53,314 bases of DNA, taken from positions 1 to 53,314 of the forward strand of contig CAZMGD010000016.1 in assembly GCA_964565705.1 (NCBI GenBank). The letters run 5' to 3'. The notes beneath the pieces are model-generated. The model was not told where the DNA came from, made no database searches, and saw only the letters and a list, made by a program, of their open reading frames with translations. Shown here one piece after another: positions 7,842-16,092 of the stretch. How positions within the stretch are numbered: the stretch's first letter is position 1; each line of letters starts with the position of its first letter. Position numbers and translations under genes: made by a program. The stretch is from CAZMGD01 sp964565705. GTDB taxonomy: Bacteria; Actinomycetota; Acidimicrobiia; Acidimicrobiales; Ilumatobacteraceae.

Positions 7842-10800
7842 ATGGGCGACGAACCGCCGGTTGCCGGTACGGGCGTGCTGCTGGCAAAGGTCCGCGCGAC
7901 CGATCGCCTGCTCGGCCTGTCCGATCGGATGGGCGTCGAACCGTTGCGCGCCGCCGTGCCGGGCGCCGCCCGTGCCGACCGGCCGGGCTTCTCCCTCGAC
8001 GGCAGCCCGCAGTGGTTCATGGTCCGCGCCGAACCGTCCGCAGGCCCCTGGGATCAGGCGCACGCTCGCGTCGCCGCCCAGCTCGGCGTCGACGAGGGTG
8101 ACGTGCTGTTCGTCGAGCCCGACCTCGTGCACTCGATCTACCGCGACAGCGAGCAGGATCGGGCCGGCGGCATGGCGGTCGGCTCGGACTGCCGGCCGAT
8201 CGGCCAGGATGCGGGCAGCGGCAAGGCGACCGGCCAAGGTTTCGCCTGGCATCTCGATGCTGCCCACAGCGAGCTGGACGCGGCCCGCGCCAGCGTGGTG
8301 TTCACCGAGCCGCCGACGACGATCGCCCACCTCGACACCGGCTGGTCGCAGCACGAGACGGTGCCGGCGTTCCTCGACCGCCGACGACAGCGCAACTTCG
8401 TCCGTCCGGACGGTCAGCCGGGCAATGCCGAGGACCCGGACAACGAGGCGTTCCTGCTCGACAACTCCGGCCACGGCACCGGCACGATCAGCATCCTCGC
8501 CGGGGCGACGGTCACGGCCGAGAACCGTGTGCTCGGTGGCGCGCCCGACGCGCGCGTGGTGCCGATCCGCATCGCCGACCGCGTGGTCCTGCTCCGCACC
8601 AGCTCGCTCGCCCGGGGCATCCTGTACGCCAGCGACATCCGCTGCGCGGTCGCCACGCTGAGCATGGGCGGCGTGCCGTCGAAGGCCTGGGCGGAAGCCG
8701 TCGACGACGCCTACGACCTCGGCCTGTGCCTGGTCGCTGCGGCCGGCAACCGCTTCGGCGAGCTACCGCCGCGCACGATGGTGTACCCGGCGCGCTACGA
8801 CCGGGTGGTCGCCGTGACCGGCGCGATGGCCGACGGTTCGCCGTACGAGAACCTCGCCGGGACCACGTTGGAGAGCTGCTTCGGCCCCGACAGCGCGATG
8901 GGCTCGGCGATCGCCGCGTACAGCCCGAACATCCCGTGGGCCAAGTTCGGCTGCCCGACGATCAGCCGTCTCGACGGGGAGGGCACCTCGGCAGCCACCC
9001 CGCAGGTCGCCGCTGCTGCCGCGCTCTGGATCGAGAAGCACAAGGGCTTCTTGCCCGACGACTGGCGGCGCGTCGAGGCGGTGCGCAACGCGCTCTTCTC
9101 CAGCGCCAAGTCGCGCAACCGCAGCAAGTTCGGCAACGGCATCCTCCAGGCGAACAGGGCGCTCGCGGTCGCGCCCAACCTGCAGCTCGGCAAGAGCGGT
9201 CGGTCCAAGCACAGCTGGGCGGTCCTGCGGATGCTGACCGGGCTCGCCGTCGACGGGGAGTCCCCGCAGGAGGAGATGTTCAACCTCGAGTTGGCACAGC
9301 TGTGGCTGACCAACCGTGCGCTGTCGGAGGCCGTCCCCGACCCCGAAGCGCAGCGCCAGCTCACGCCGGCGGCCTACCAGCAGGTGCTCGACATCGTGCT
9401 CGAGGACCCGACCGCGTCCCAGGCGCTGCGCCGCCACCTGCGCGCCCGCTACACCCCGATCACGAAGTCGACGCCCCCGAGCGGCGGCACCTCCGGCGGC
9501 GCCGCACCGGCTCTGGAACCGACCGCTGCCGCCCTGACACCACCCGCGCCGCCGTACCGGCGGCTGCGGGTGTTCGCCAAGGACCCGACGCTGGCGACGG
9601 CGTTCGCCACGACCTCGGTCGGGCGAGTGACGCTGGAGATCCCGTGGGAGCCGACCGAGGCGACGGCCACCGGGTTCCGCTCGGAGTACCTCGACGTCGT
9701 CGACGATGCGATCGAGGCGCCCGCCGGTGCGACGACGGCGGGACTGGACCACCCGCACCTGCTCGCCCAGGACGGGTGGGATCCCTCGCCTGGGAACCTC
9801 CAGTTCCACCAGCAGACGGTGTACGCGGTCGCGAGCAAGACGATCGAGCACTTCGAGCGTGCGCTCGGGCGGCCCGTGCTGTGGAGCCACCGGCGAGTGC
9901 CCGGCAAGCCCAACGACGACAGCAACTACGTGCAGCGCCTGACGGTGCGGCCCCACGCGTTCCGCGTCGCCAATGCCTATTACTCGCCCGAGGAGAGCTC
10001 GCTGCTGTTCGGGTACTTCACGCCGGGGGAAGGCGTCTCGCAGGTCCCGACGTTCCCCGTGTACACCTGCCTCTCGTACGACATCGTCGCCCACGAGACC
10101 ACGCACGCGATCCTCGACGGCATGTACCGGCGCTTCGCCGAGCCGACCAACGTCGACGTGCTGGCGTTCCACGAGGCGTTCGCCGACATCGTCGCCCTCC
10201 TCCAGAGCTTCGACCTGACCGATCTCCTCGCGCACCAGATCCGCGCCAGCCGCGGCGACCTGCGCGCCGAGACGTTGCTCGGCAAGCTGGCGGTCGAGTT
10301 CGGTCACGCCGCTCGCGGTCGCGAGGCGCTGCGCAGCGCGATCGGCAGCTCCGTCGACGGCAAGTGGGTGCCGTCCATCCCTGATCCGACCGCGCTCGCG
10401 AGGCTGACGACGCCGCACGACCGGGGCGCGATCCTCGTCGCCGCGGTGTTCGACGCGATGATCGCCATCTACGAGGCGCGCACGGCCGACCTGTTCCGGT
10501 TGGCCACCGGCGGCACGGGTCGGCTGCCCGACGGCGCGATCCACCCCGACCTGACCGCCCGCCTCGCCGCGGAGGCCGCCACGTCGGCCCGCCACCTGCT
10601 GCAGATGTGCATCCGGGCCCTCGACTACCTGCCGCCGGTCGACGTCACGTTCTTCGACTACCTCCGGGCGCTGATCACCGCCGACGCCGAGTACGTGCCC
10701 GACGATCGCTACGACTACCGCATCGCGGTCGTCGAGGCGTTCACCAAGCGCGGCATCGTGCCGGGGGAGAGCGACGCCGAGGCCGACGGGTTGCGGTCGC

Positions 10801-11381
10801 TCTCGGCGGACTCGATCCGCTGGGCGAGCTTCGACGCGTCCGACGCGATCGGCGTGACCCGGCACTACCGGGCCATCGTGCGCGCGCTCGGCGAGTACGC
10901 CGACGCGTGCGTGTACATCCGCGACCGCAAGCAGCTGTTCGACGTCACGCGGAGCCACCGGGCCAAGCTCAACCGCATGTTCCGCGGTGCGTTCGAGGAC
11001 AAGCCGCAGTTCCGCACGGGACTCGGTCTCGATCCCGGCGCGATCGAGGTGCACACCCTACGGCGGGCGATGCGGGCGCGGCCGAACGGTCGTGTCGACC
11101 CGGAGGTGATCGTCTCGCTCACCCAGTCGCGGCGCACCCCTGCTGACCGGACGACCGGCACGCCCGCCTACCAGCGGCTCGGCGGGGCGACGATGATCGT
11201 GAACCTCGCCGAGTCGGAGCTGCCGCGCTACCGGATCGTCAAACCGGTGAGTGATCCCGAGCGTCAGCGAGCGGCTGCGCGGTTCCATGCCGCGAACGAA
11301 GCAGATCCGCTGCGCGCGCTCTACCTCTCCCCGCGCACCGACCAGTTCGCGCTGTTGCACCATCTGGCCGACCGGGCGTAG
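7842..11381 (+). CDS. Subtilisin-like (S8) peptidase fused to a thermolysin-like zinc metallopeptidase
   Basis: This 1179-aa protein holds two complete protease signatures. Residues ~150-450 form an S8 domain with the triad Asp165 (IAHLDTGW), His211 (NSGHGTGT) and Ser383 (GEGTSAATPQVA). A Pro/Gly/Thr-rich linker follows near 545-572. The C-terminal half has HETTH (His751, Glu752, His755) and Glu778 in FHEAFADIV, with Asp782 four residues on, as in the HExTH...ExxxD arrangement of M4 thermolysin; the His755-Glu778 spacing is 23, slightly longer than thermolysin's 20. The first ~100 residues look like a prodomain. No signal peptide or membrane segment is seen. The ATG at 7842 is preferred over GTG 7824 because GGGGGGTCAGG lies just upstream. 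A TAGCAT box at 7803-7808 is the likely -10. Substrate and location are unknown. Confidence 0.88.
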   Translation: MGDEPPVAGTGVLLAKVRATDRLLGLSDRMGVEPLRAAVPGAARADRPGFSLDGSPQWFMVRAEPSAGPWDQAHARVAAQLGVDEGDVLFVEPDLVHSIYRDSEQDRAGGMAVGSDCRPIGQDAGSGKATGQGFAWHLDAAHSELDAARASVVFTEPPTTIAHLDTGWSQHETVPAFLDRRRQRNFVRPDGQPGNAEDPDNEAFLLDNSGHGTGTISILAGATVTAENRVLGGAPDARVVPIRIADRVVLLRTSSLARGILYASDIRCAVATLSMGGVPSKAWAEAVDDAYDLGLCLVAAAGNRFGELPPRTMVYPARYDRVVAVTGAMADGSPYENLAGTTLESCFGPDSAMGSAIAAYSPNIPWAKFGCPTISRLDGEGTSAATPQVAAAAALWIEKHKGFLPDDWRRVEAVRNALFSSAKSRNRSKFGNGILQANRALAVAPNLQLGKSGRSKHSWAVLRMLTGLAVDGESPQEEMFNLELAQLWLTNRALSEAVPDPEAQRQLTPAAYQQVLDIVLEDPTASQALRRHLRARYTPITKSTPPSGGTSGGAAPALEPTAAALTPPAPPYRRLRVFAKDPTLATAFATTSVGRVTLEIPWEPTEATATGFRSEYLDVVDDAIEAPAGATTAGLDHPHLLAQDGWDPSPGNLQFHQQTVYAVASKTIEHFERALGRPVLWSHRRVPGKPNDDSNYVQRLTVRPHAFRVANAYYSPEESSLLFGYFTPGEGVSQVPTFPVYTCLSYDIVAHETTHAILDGMYRRFAEPTNVDVLAFHEAFADIVALLQSFDLTDLLAHQIRASRGDLRAETLLGKLAVEFGHAARGREALRSAIGSSVDGKWVPSIPDPTALARLTTPHDRGAILVAAVFDAMIAIYEARTADLFRLATGGTGRLPDGAIHPDLTARLAAEAATSARHLLQMCIRALDYLPPVDVTFFDYLRALITADAEYVPDDRYDYRIAVVEAFTKRGIVPGESDAEADGLRSLSADSIRWASFDASDAIGVTRHYRAIVRALGEYADACVYIRDRKQLFDVTRSHRAKLNRMFRGAFEDKPQFRTGLGLDPGAIEVHTLRRAMRARPNGRVDPEVIVSLTQSRRTPADRTTGTPAYQRLGGATMIVNLAESELPRYRIVKPVSDPERQRAAARFHAANEADPLRALYLSPRTDQFALLHHLADRA

Positions 11382-11415
11382 AGGCCTCGGCGCCCGACGC
11401 GGTTCACTGGATCGC

Positions 11416-11619
11416 ATGGTCAGCGCCGAGGATCGTCGACGTCTCGCCCGCCAGGCCGCTGCGCTCGTGACCGCCGAGAGCGACGACGAGGGCACGTTCG
11501 AATGGCGACACGCGATGATCGAAGACGCCAACGCCTGGCGTGCAGCTCCTGGAATCCCGCCCCTCAAGACCGAGGGTGAGCTTCACCGTCGTGCACGAAC
11601 CCTCGGACTACTGGACTGA
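11416..11619 (+). CDS. Small hypothetical protein upstream of decayed nucleotidyltransferase
   Basis: This 67-aa charged helical protein (MVSAEDRRRLARQAAALVTAE, then EGTFEWRHAMIEDANAWR) ends in HRRARTLGLLD. Its 3' end overlaps the start of the next reading frame by 44 nt, which suggests the two once formed a coupled pair. I infer an accessory or antitoxin-like partner of the nucleotidyltransferase, but the family is not one I can name with certainty. It lies 34 nt after the dual-protease stop. No obvious ribosome-binding site or TAnnnT box precedes it, so its expression is uncertain. Confidence 0.5.
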   Translation: MVSAEDRRRLARQAAALVTAESDDEGTFEWRHAMIEDANAWRAAPGIPPLKTEGELHRRARTLGLLD

Positions 11620-11908
11620 ATTTCGCGACGAGCTGTCAGCGCTTGGCCTGGAACCGGTGCTGGTCGGCGCACTCGCCGCGATCCGGTATCGCTCTGCGCA
11701 GCGCGCCACCACGGACGTCGACTTCCTGGTGCGTTCGCTGGCCGGGGTCCGCGAACGCTTCGAGGGGCTCGGCTGCGACGTGCGCGTCATCGTGCACAAG
11801 CTGCTCGCCTGGCGGCCCCGCGACCGGGACGACGTGGCGTCGATCCTTGCCGCGGGTCACGACCTGGACGTACTCAGTTCGGGATCGACGTGTGCTTCAG
11901 CTCGTTGA
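11576..11908 (+). pseudogene. Remnant of AbiEii/DUF6036-type nucleotidyltransferase
   Basis: From GTG 11576 the frame begins YWTEFRDELSALGLEPVLVG and ATTDVDFLV, the nucleotidyltransferase motif of AbiEii/DUF6036-like proteins (G-A/S followed by DVDhhh). Directly after GCDVR it jumps to IVHKLLAWRPRDRDDVASIL, a segment that in full-length relatives comes roughly 50-70 residues later, so an in-frame internal deletion around position 11780 is inferred. The normal C-terminus is also missing: the frame runs 35 nt into the convergent DsbA gene and ends SSGSTCASAR. A working enzyme is unlikely. Such proteins are often toxins or abortive-infection components. Confidence 0.6.
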
Positions 11909-12485
11909 GGATCGGCCAGTCGATGTCGTCGAGCACCCGCTCGATCGTCGCGATGGCGAACGCGCTGTCGCCGTTGGCCCCGCGCATCAGGCGGACGAAC
12001 ACCGCCGCGTCGCCGACGATGAACGTCGGAACGCCCCAGACGTCGTGGCTGGCGACGTAGGCCGTGTGCTCGGCGCGCACCGTGGTCAGCGGGCGACCGG
12101 ACGCGACCTCGGCCCAGGCGGCCTCGGCGTCGACGCCGGCGTCGACCACGACCTTGGACAGCACGTCCCGGTCGCGCAGGGAGCCAGTCGAGACGTGGCG
12201 GTGCTCGAACAGGGCGTGGTGGGCAGCCAGGAAGACGTGTGGTTGGGTGTCGCGAATCGCCACGGCGAGCTGTTGGGCGAGGAGACCGGTATCGGCGTTC
12301 GGCGCGTCCTCCGGGCGATCCCAGACATCGGATTCGCCGTCGACGACATGGGACTGTCCGAGCGAGAACGGCAGGAAGCGCACGTCCCAGTCGGCTCCAG
12401 CCTGCAGCCCGGTGATCACGTGGTCGTGGACGATGCGGGCGAAGGGGCAGCGGTAGTCCCAGGTGAGTCCGAACGATCGAGTCAT
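11874..12485 (-). CDS. DsbA-family thioredoxin-fold oxidoreductase
   Basis: The 203-aa protein begins TRSFGLTWDYRCPFARIVHDH, the thioredoxin-fold entry of the DsbA/FrnE/2-hydroxychromene-carboxylate-isomerase superfamily, with a single active-site cysteine (RCPFAR) instead of CxxC. The cis-proline segment is WGVPTFIVGD near the C-terminus. There is no signal peptide, so it is cytoplasmic; single-Cys members in actinobacteria often work with mycothiol (inference). The ATG at 12485 overlaps the upstream PAP2 stop (ATGA), so the two are translationally coupled. Its 3' end overlaps the nucleotidyltransferase remnant on the other strand. Confidence 0.8.
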   Translation of the reverse strand: MTRSFGLTWDYRCPFARIVHDHVITGLQAGADWDVRFLPFSLGQSHVVDGESDVWDRPEDAPNADTGLLAQQLAVAIRDTQPHVFLAAHHALFEHRHVSTGSLRDRDVLSKVVVDAGVDAEAAWAEVASGRPLTTVRAEHTAYVASHDVWGVPTFIVGDAAVFVRLMRGANGDSAFAIATIERVLDDIDWPILNELKHTSIPN

Positions 12486-13069
12486 GCGAGAGCAAACCGC
12501 CGGGCGCGGCGATCGATTCCCAGGCGGGTCGCACCGCTGCGCACCGCGAGCTGGCCGAGGGCGAGTCCGAGCGCGGCGCCGCCGATCACATCTGACGCGT
12601 GGTGGATGCGCACGTAGGCGCGGCTCACGGCGACGACCGAACCGAGGCCGAACCACACGGGTGCCGTGCGTCGGCCGGTCCAGGACGTGAGCACCGTGGC
12701 GGCGAACATCGCCGAGCTGGCGTGCCCACTGGGGAAGCTCGACGTGCTCGGGGTGCGGACCTCGTAGCGCTCGTCGCCGGTCTCGGTCGGTCGAGTGCGG
12801 CGGAACAGGCGCTTGACGCCCTGGTTGACCAGCAGGCTCTCCGTGCCGAGGAGCGCGGCGAGCACGACCGCCTGCCGCCGCCGGTCACCGCCACCGAGCA
12901 GCCGAGCGAGCCCGGTGACCTGCCAGATCGCACTGAAGTCGCCGAACGTGCTCGCCGTGTTGAACACGCGATCCGCAACCGGGTTGCCCCGCACCCGTTC
13001 GAGTTGGGCATCGGCCCACGCGTCGAACGCCTCGACGTGAGTGGTGATCTCGCTCGCTCGGACGGCCAT
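12482..13069 (-). CDS. PAP2-family phosphatase (membrane)
   Basis: The 195-aa protein has the three PAP2 phosphatase motifs: KRLFRRTRP (K-x6-RP), PSGH (in SSFPSGHASS) and SRAYVRIHHASD (SR-x5-H-x3-D). Hydrophobic segments around residues 60-80, 115-150 and 165-180 fit a membrane enzyme acting on lipid phosphates such as undecaprenyl pyrophosphate or phosphatidic acid. Its ATG shares a base with the stop of the nuclease gene (TGATG) and its stop overlaps the DsbA start, so three genes form one operon. The exact substrate cannot be read from sequence. Confidence 0.9.
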   Translation of the reverse strand: MAVRASEITTHVEAFDAWADAQLERVRGNPVADRVFNTASTFGDFSAIWQVTGLARLLGGGDRRRQAVVLAALLGTESLLVNQGVKRLFRRTRPTETGDERYEVRTPSTSSFPSGHASSAMFAATVLTSWTGRRTAPVWFGLGSVVAVSRAYVRIHHASDVIGGAALGLALGQLAVRSGATRLGIDRRARRFALA

Positions 13070-13893
13070 CACGCGGCGACCGTGTGACCGTAGAGGGCCG
13101 GTGCCTCGATCTTGGCCAGCGAGGGATCTCCGCCGTATGCCGGGCACCATCGCTGGAACGCGCAGAAGCTGCACAACGCCCCGGTGCGTGGGCGGAAGTC
13201 GTCCTTGGCGATCGCCCGCTCGACCGCTTGCCAGACCGCCGCGGTGCGGGTCGTGATGAAGCGCACCGACTGCGCCGTTGGGGTGGCCTCGATCGTCTCG
13301 CCGGAGCGCAGGTACATCAGCCGGATGCGCGCCGGCCGCTTGCCGAGCACCTGCTCGCACAGGAACGAGTAGAAGTGCACGCCGGAGAGGCGTTGCTGCT
13401 CCTGACGGGCGCCGGGCGCGCGGCCCGTCTTGTAGTCGGTGACGACGAGCTCGCCGTCGGCGTCGAGCTCGAGCCGATCGATGATGCCGCGCAGCAGCAG
13501 CCCGCCGGCGGGGGCCTCGAGGCGCAGCTCGAGCCCGATGTCGCGCACCTGTTGCGGATCCTCCATCGACAGGTAGCACGCCACGAGCGCCCGGGCATCG
13601 GCGAAGAACGCGTCGGACGCCTCCTCGTCGAGATGGAGGTCGACGAACTCGGGGTCGGTGCGGTACTCCTCGATCGCCCGGTCGAGTGCCTGGAAGGCGG
13701 CGTCCGGCGTGCGTCCGGCCGCCGGATGGGTGAACAGCAGCTCGAGGGCCCGATGCACGAGCGAGCCCTTGGTGGTGTGCGGGCTGGGCGGTTCGGGCAG
13801 GCGATCGATGTTGGCGAAGCGGAACTGCAGCGGGCACGACGTGAACGCCTCGACCCGGGACGGGGACAGGCTCGGGACCGTCATCGTGCTCAT
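13069..13893 (-). CDS. PD-(D/E)XK nuclease, RecB/Cas4-like with Fe-S cysteines
   Basis: The 274-aa protein belongs to the RecB-family exonuclease group (PDDEXK_1). Motifs in order: SPSRVEAFTSCPLQF with the first cluster cysteine, KGSLVHRALELL (GxxxH), the metal ligands in RGIIDRLE and VVTDYKTG (D...DxK), and the C-terminal CSFCAFQRWC. Four cysteines arranged 1+3 match the 4Fe-4S cluster of AddB/Cas4-type nucleases. A DNA repair or recombination role is likely. No cas genes lie nearby, so this is not a CRISPR component. Start at 13893 is chosen because TACGAT lies exactly 7 nt upstream. Confidence 0.9.
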   Translation of the reverse strand: MSTMTVPSLSPSRVEAFTSCPLQFRFANIDRLPEPPSPHTTKGSLVHRALELLFTHPAAGRTPDAAFQALDRAIEEYRTDPEFVDLHLDEEASDAFFADARALVACYLSMEDPQQVRDIGLELRLEAPAGGLLLRGIIDRLELDADGELVVTDYKTGRAPGARQEQQRLSGVHFYSFLCEQVLGKRPARIRLMYLRSGETIEATPTAQSVRFITTRTAAVWQAVERAIAKDDFRPRTGALCSFCAFQRWCPAYGGDPSLAKIEAPALYGHTVAA

Positions 13894-13900
13894 GTCCGCC

Positions 13901-13906
13901 ATCGTA
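13901..13906 (-). promoter_or_regulatory. -10 hexamer of nuclease-PAP2-DsbA operon (leaderless)
   Basis: TACGAT on the minus strand, 7 nt before the ATG at 13893. It lies downstream of the 46-bp palindrome that separates this operon from the hydrolase gene. Confidence 0.45.
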
Positions 13907-13947
13907 GGTGGCGGGTGTCGCACGGTTCCGGACCCCCCACCCATGGT

Positions 13948-13993
13948 TCCTGCAGTCGGATCGGTCCCGGCCGGGACCGATCCGACTGCAGGA
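13948..13993 (-). terminator. Perfect 46-bp palindrome, likely terminator of the alpha/beta hydrolase gene
   Basis: Positions 13948-13970 (TCCTGCAGTCGGATCGGTCC then CGG) are exactly reverse-complementary to 13971-13993, with no spacer. It begins 18 nt past the stop codon at 14012 of the minus-strand hydrolase gene. No T-tract follows, as is common for actinobacterial terminators. The arm shares TGCrGTCGGATCsGTCCCG with the hairpin at 48260-48308. Confidence 0.55.
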
Positions 13994-14011
13994 GGGTCGT
14001 GGGGGAGTGGA

Positions 14012-14860
14012 TCAGGCGTCGAGGGCGGCGGCGAAGGACTCGATCTCGGCGGCGAAGACGGTGGGATCCTCCATCGGCCCGAAGTGGCTGAGCTGATCGA
14101 GCCGCTCGAACGAGGCGCCTGGCGTCGCCCGTGCCAGCACCTCGGTGAAGCCCGACGGCGCGTAGGGCTCGACCCGTCCGGCCAGGTACCGGGTGGGCAC
14201 CCGCAACTCGCCCAGGCGCTCGAACGTGGCGTCGTTGCCGCCGGTCTCGAACGTGCGCGCCTCGTGCCCGGGCGTGCACTTCAGGTGCACCCGCCCGTCG
14301 TCGCCTTCGCGCATGCCGAAGCGCACGTATGCCTCCAGTGCGTCGGCGCGGAACGCGTTCAACGGTGGCTTGGAGGAGAAGTTGGCGATCGCTGCCTGGT
14401 AGGACTCGAACGTCGGTCGACGACGGCGTGCTCCCTCCGCCAGCGGGTTGCCGGCGATGGCCAGGCGCCCCTCGACCGGCGGCACGACGATCGGCTCGAA
14501 CAGCAGCAGGCCGGCGAACAGCGACGGCTCGTCGAGCGCGGCCATGATCAGCGCACCGCCGCCCATCGAGTGGCCGACACCGAGCAGCGGCCCGAGCTGA
14601 CCGGCGAGCTCGCGGGCCGCGGCCAGGGCATCGGTGCCGTAGCCGTTCCAGTCGACGTCCCAGCCGGCCGGGGCCGTGCTGTCGCCGAACTCGCGGAAGT
14701 CGAGCGCGGCCGAGGCGCGTGCCAGCTCGTCCGCCACCGGCTGGTAGCAACGGCCGTGGAAGCCGTTGGCGTGGGCGAACAGCGCCGCTGGCTTCGAACC
14801 GGACCGGCCGAGGACGTGGACCGCGATCGAGGCACCGTCGGGTGTCGCGACTCGGATCAC
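14012..14860 (-). CDS. Alpha/beta hydrolase
   Basis: The 282-aa alpha/beta-hydrolase-fold protein has the oxyanion region FAHANGFHG, the nucleophile elbow GVGHSMGG (Ser), a likely acid in YLAGRVEPY and the catalytic His in LSHFGPMEDP near the C-terminus. The substrate is not evident; esterase/lipase-like or haloalkane-type activities are possible. The GTG at 14860 makes a GTGA overlap with the upstream LapA-domain gene. The frame is open far upstream but that sequence overlaps LapA and lacks family similarity. It is followed by the 46-bp palindrome. Confidence 0.85.
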   Translation of the reverse strand: MIRVATPDGASIAVHVLGRSGSKPAALFAHANGFHGRCYQPVADELARASAALDFREFGDSTAPAGWDVDWNGYGTDALAAARELAGQLGPLLGVGHSMGGGALIMAALDEPSLFAGLLLFEPIVVPPVEGRLAIAGNPLAEGARRRRPTFESYQAAIANFSSKPPLNAFRADALEAYVRFGMREGDDGRVHLKCTPGHEARTFETGGNDATFERLGELRVPTRYLAGRVEPYAPSGFTEVLARATPGASFERLDQLSHFGPMEDPTVFAAEIESFAAALDA

Positions 14861-15114
14861 GCCCGCTTTCGCTCCTGCCGGCGTCGCCACCACCCGCTGA
14901 ACAGCCGGTCGAGGACCACGCCGAGCGCCACTGCGAGCAGCAGTGACGTCCAGATCCGGGCATGTACTTCGAACACCAGGAAGTCGATCGACGTGCGCTC
15001 GCGGTTCTGAAGGATGAAGACGACCGTGACGACAGCGATCGCGACGAACGCGATCAGCCGCCACGGTGTCTGCCGTTCGGGCTGACCGGCCTGTCGGTAC
15101 TCGGGCTGGGACAT
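14857..15114 (-). CDS. LapA-domain (DUF1049) small membrane protein
   Basis: The 85-aa protein has two hydrophobic helices, LIAFVAIAVVTVVFILQN and IWTSLLLAVALGVVLDRLF, separated by RERTSIDFLVFEVHA. This two-helix layout with the ILQN motif is typical of LapA/DUF1049 proteins, which in proteobacteria take part in envelope assembly; the actinobacterial role is unclear. A basic tail (RRRQERKRA) ends the protein. The stop overlaps the GTG of the hydrolase gene (GTGA). An inverted repeat GCTGCCA/TGGCAGC sits just upstream of the start. Confidence 0.85.
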   Translation of the reverse strand: MSQPEYRQAGQPERQTPWRLIAFVAIAVVTVVFILQNRERTSIDFLVFEVHARIWTSLLLAVALGVVLDRLFSGWWRRRQERKRA

Positions 15115-15131
15115 CGCTGCCAGCTTGGCAG

Positions 15132-16025
15132 CTACGACAGCGCCTTCATGAACAACTGCGTCTCGTCGCCGATGTGGCGGGGCACGACGTAGTCGTCACG
15201 ATCGGTGATCTGCGACCAGTGATCGCGCACCGACTCCGGGTTCAGCTTCTCGGCGACGAACCCCTGCGTCTCGCCGACGAACACCTCGGCGACGCGGCCG
15301 CCGCCGACGGAGAACACCCGACCGGTCGGCTCGCACTCATCGCTGACCAGGTAGGCGACCAGCGGCGAGATGAACGACGGGGCCAGGCGATCCTCGAACG
15401 CGGCGAGGATGTCCTCGGTCATCCGCGTCATCGCCAGCGGGGCGATCGCGTTGGCCTTGATGTTGAACTTCGCGCCCTCGACGGCGAGCACGCGGGTCAG
15501 TCCGACCAGGCCCATCTTCGCCGCGCCGTAGTTCGTCTGGCCGAAGTTGCCGAACAGCCCCGCCGCTGACGACGTGGACACGATGCGGCCGTAGCCCTGC
15601 TCGCGCATGCGCGCGAACGCCGGCCGCGTGACGTTGAACGCGCCCTTCAAGTGCACGTCGATCACCGCGTCGAGCAGGTCCGGCGTCAGGTTGTGGAAAG
15701 CCTTGTCGCGCAGGATGCCGGCGTTGTTGACCACGATGTCGACCCGCCCGAACGTGTCGAGCGCTGTCTGCACGATCGCCGCGCCGCCGTCGACGGTCGC
15801 GACGCTGTTCGTGTCGGCGACCGCCTCGCCGCCGAGCGACGTGATCTCGTCGACGACGCGCTCCGCGGCGCCCTGGTCACTGCCCGTGCCGTCGACGGCC
15901 CCGCCGAGGTCGTTCACGACGATCAGCGCACCACGGGAGGCGAGCAGCAGTGCGTGCTCCCTGCCCAGGCCGCCACCTGCGCCCGTGATGACGGCGACCT
16001 TGCCGTCGTACCCGATGTCTGTCAT
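15132..16025 (-). CDS. SDR oxidoreductase of the MFE-2 (3R-hydroxyacyl-CoA dehydrogenase) type
   Basis: The 297-aa protein shows VITGAGGGLGREHALLLASRG followed by VVNDLGG, the nucleotide-binding signature of the dehydrogenase domain of peroxisomal multifunctional enzyme type 2 (HSD17B4-like), which prefers NAD. The active site is S-x12-Y-x3-K (STSSAAGLFGNFGQTNYGAAK). It probably oxidises a 3-hydroxyacyl-CoA or related substrate in fatty-acid or steroid side-chain breakdown (inference). A ribosome-binding site AAGGACGATTC precedes ATG 16025. It is paralogous to the SDR at 34562, which shares the VVNDLGG motif and overall layout. Confidence 0.87.
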   Translation of the reverse strand: MTDIGYDGKVAVITGAGGGLGREHALLLASRGALIVVNDLGGAVDGTGSDQGAAERVVDEITSLGGEAVADTNSVATVDGGAAIVQTALDTFGRVDIVVNNAGILRDKAFHNLTPDLLDAVIDVHLKGAFNVTRPAFARMREQGYGRIVSTSSAAGLFGNFGQTNYGAAKMGLVGLTRVLAVEGAKFNIKANAIAPLAMTRMTEDILAAFEDRLAPSFISPLVAYLVSDECEPTGRVFSVGGGRVAEVFVGETQGFVAEKLNPESVRDHWSQITDRDDYVVPRHIGDETQLFMKALS

Positions 16026-16077
16026 GAATCGTCCTTGCTCGTCCCTCCGATTGGCTGGCACACGGTACCGGCCGACC

Positions 16078-16083
16078 TACCGT
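16078..16083 (+). promoter_or_regulatory. -10 hexamer of MATE transporter gene
   Basis: TACCGT lies 9 nt before the ATG at 16093. The mRNA would start at or very close to the start codon. Confidence 0.4.
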
Positions 16084-16092
16084 GCACGGCCA

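Noticed and set aside
8763..11054. 763-codon minus-strand frame opposite the dual-protease gene
   Set aside because: Composition is Arg/Val/Gly-rich with no domain; the plus strand has intact protease motifs.
13069..13893. Possible Cas4 of a CRISPR system
   Set aside because: The nuclease has the Cas4-like Fe-S cysteines, but no other cas gene and no CRISPR repeat array occurs in the window.
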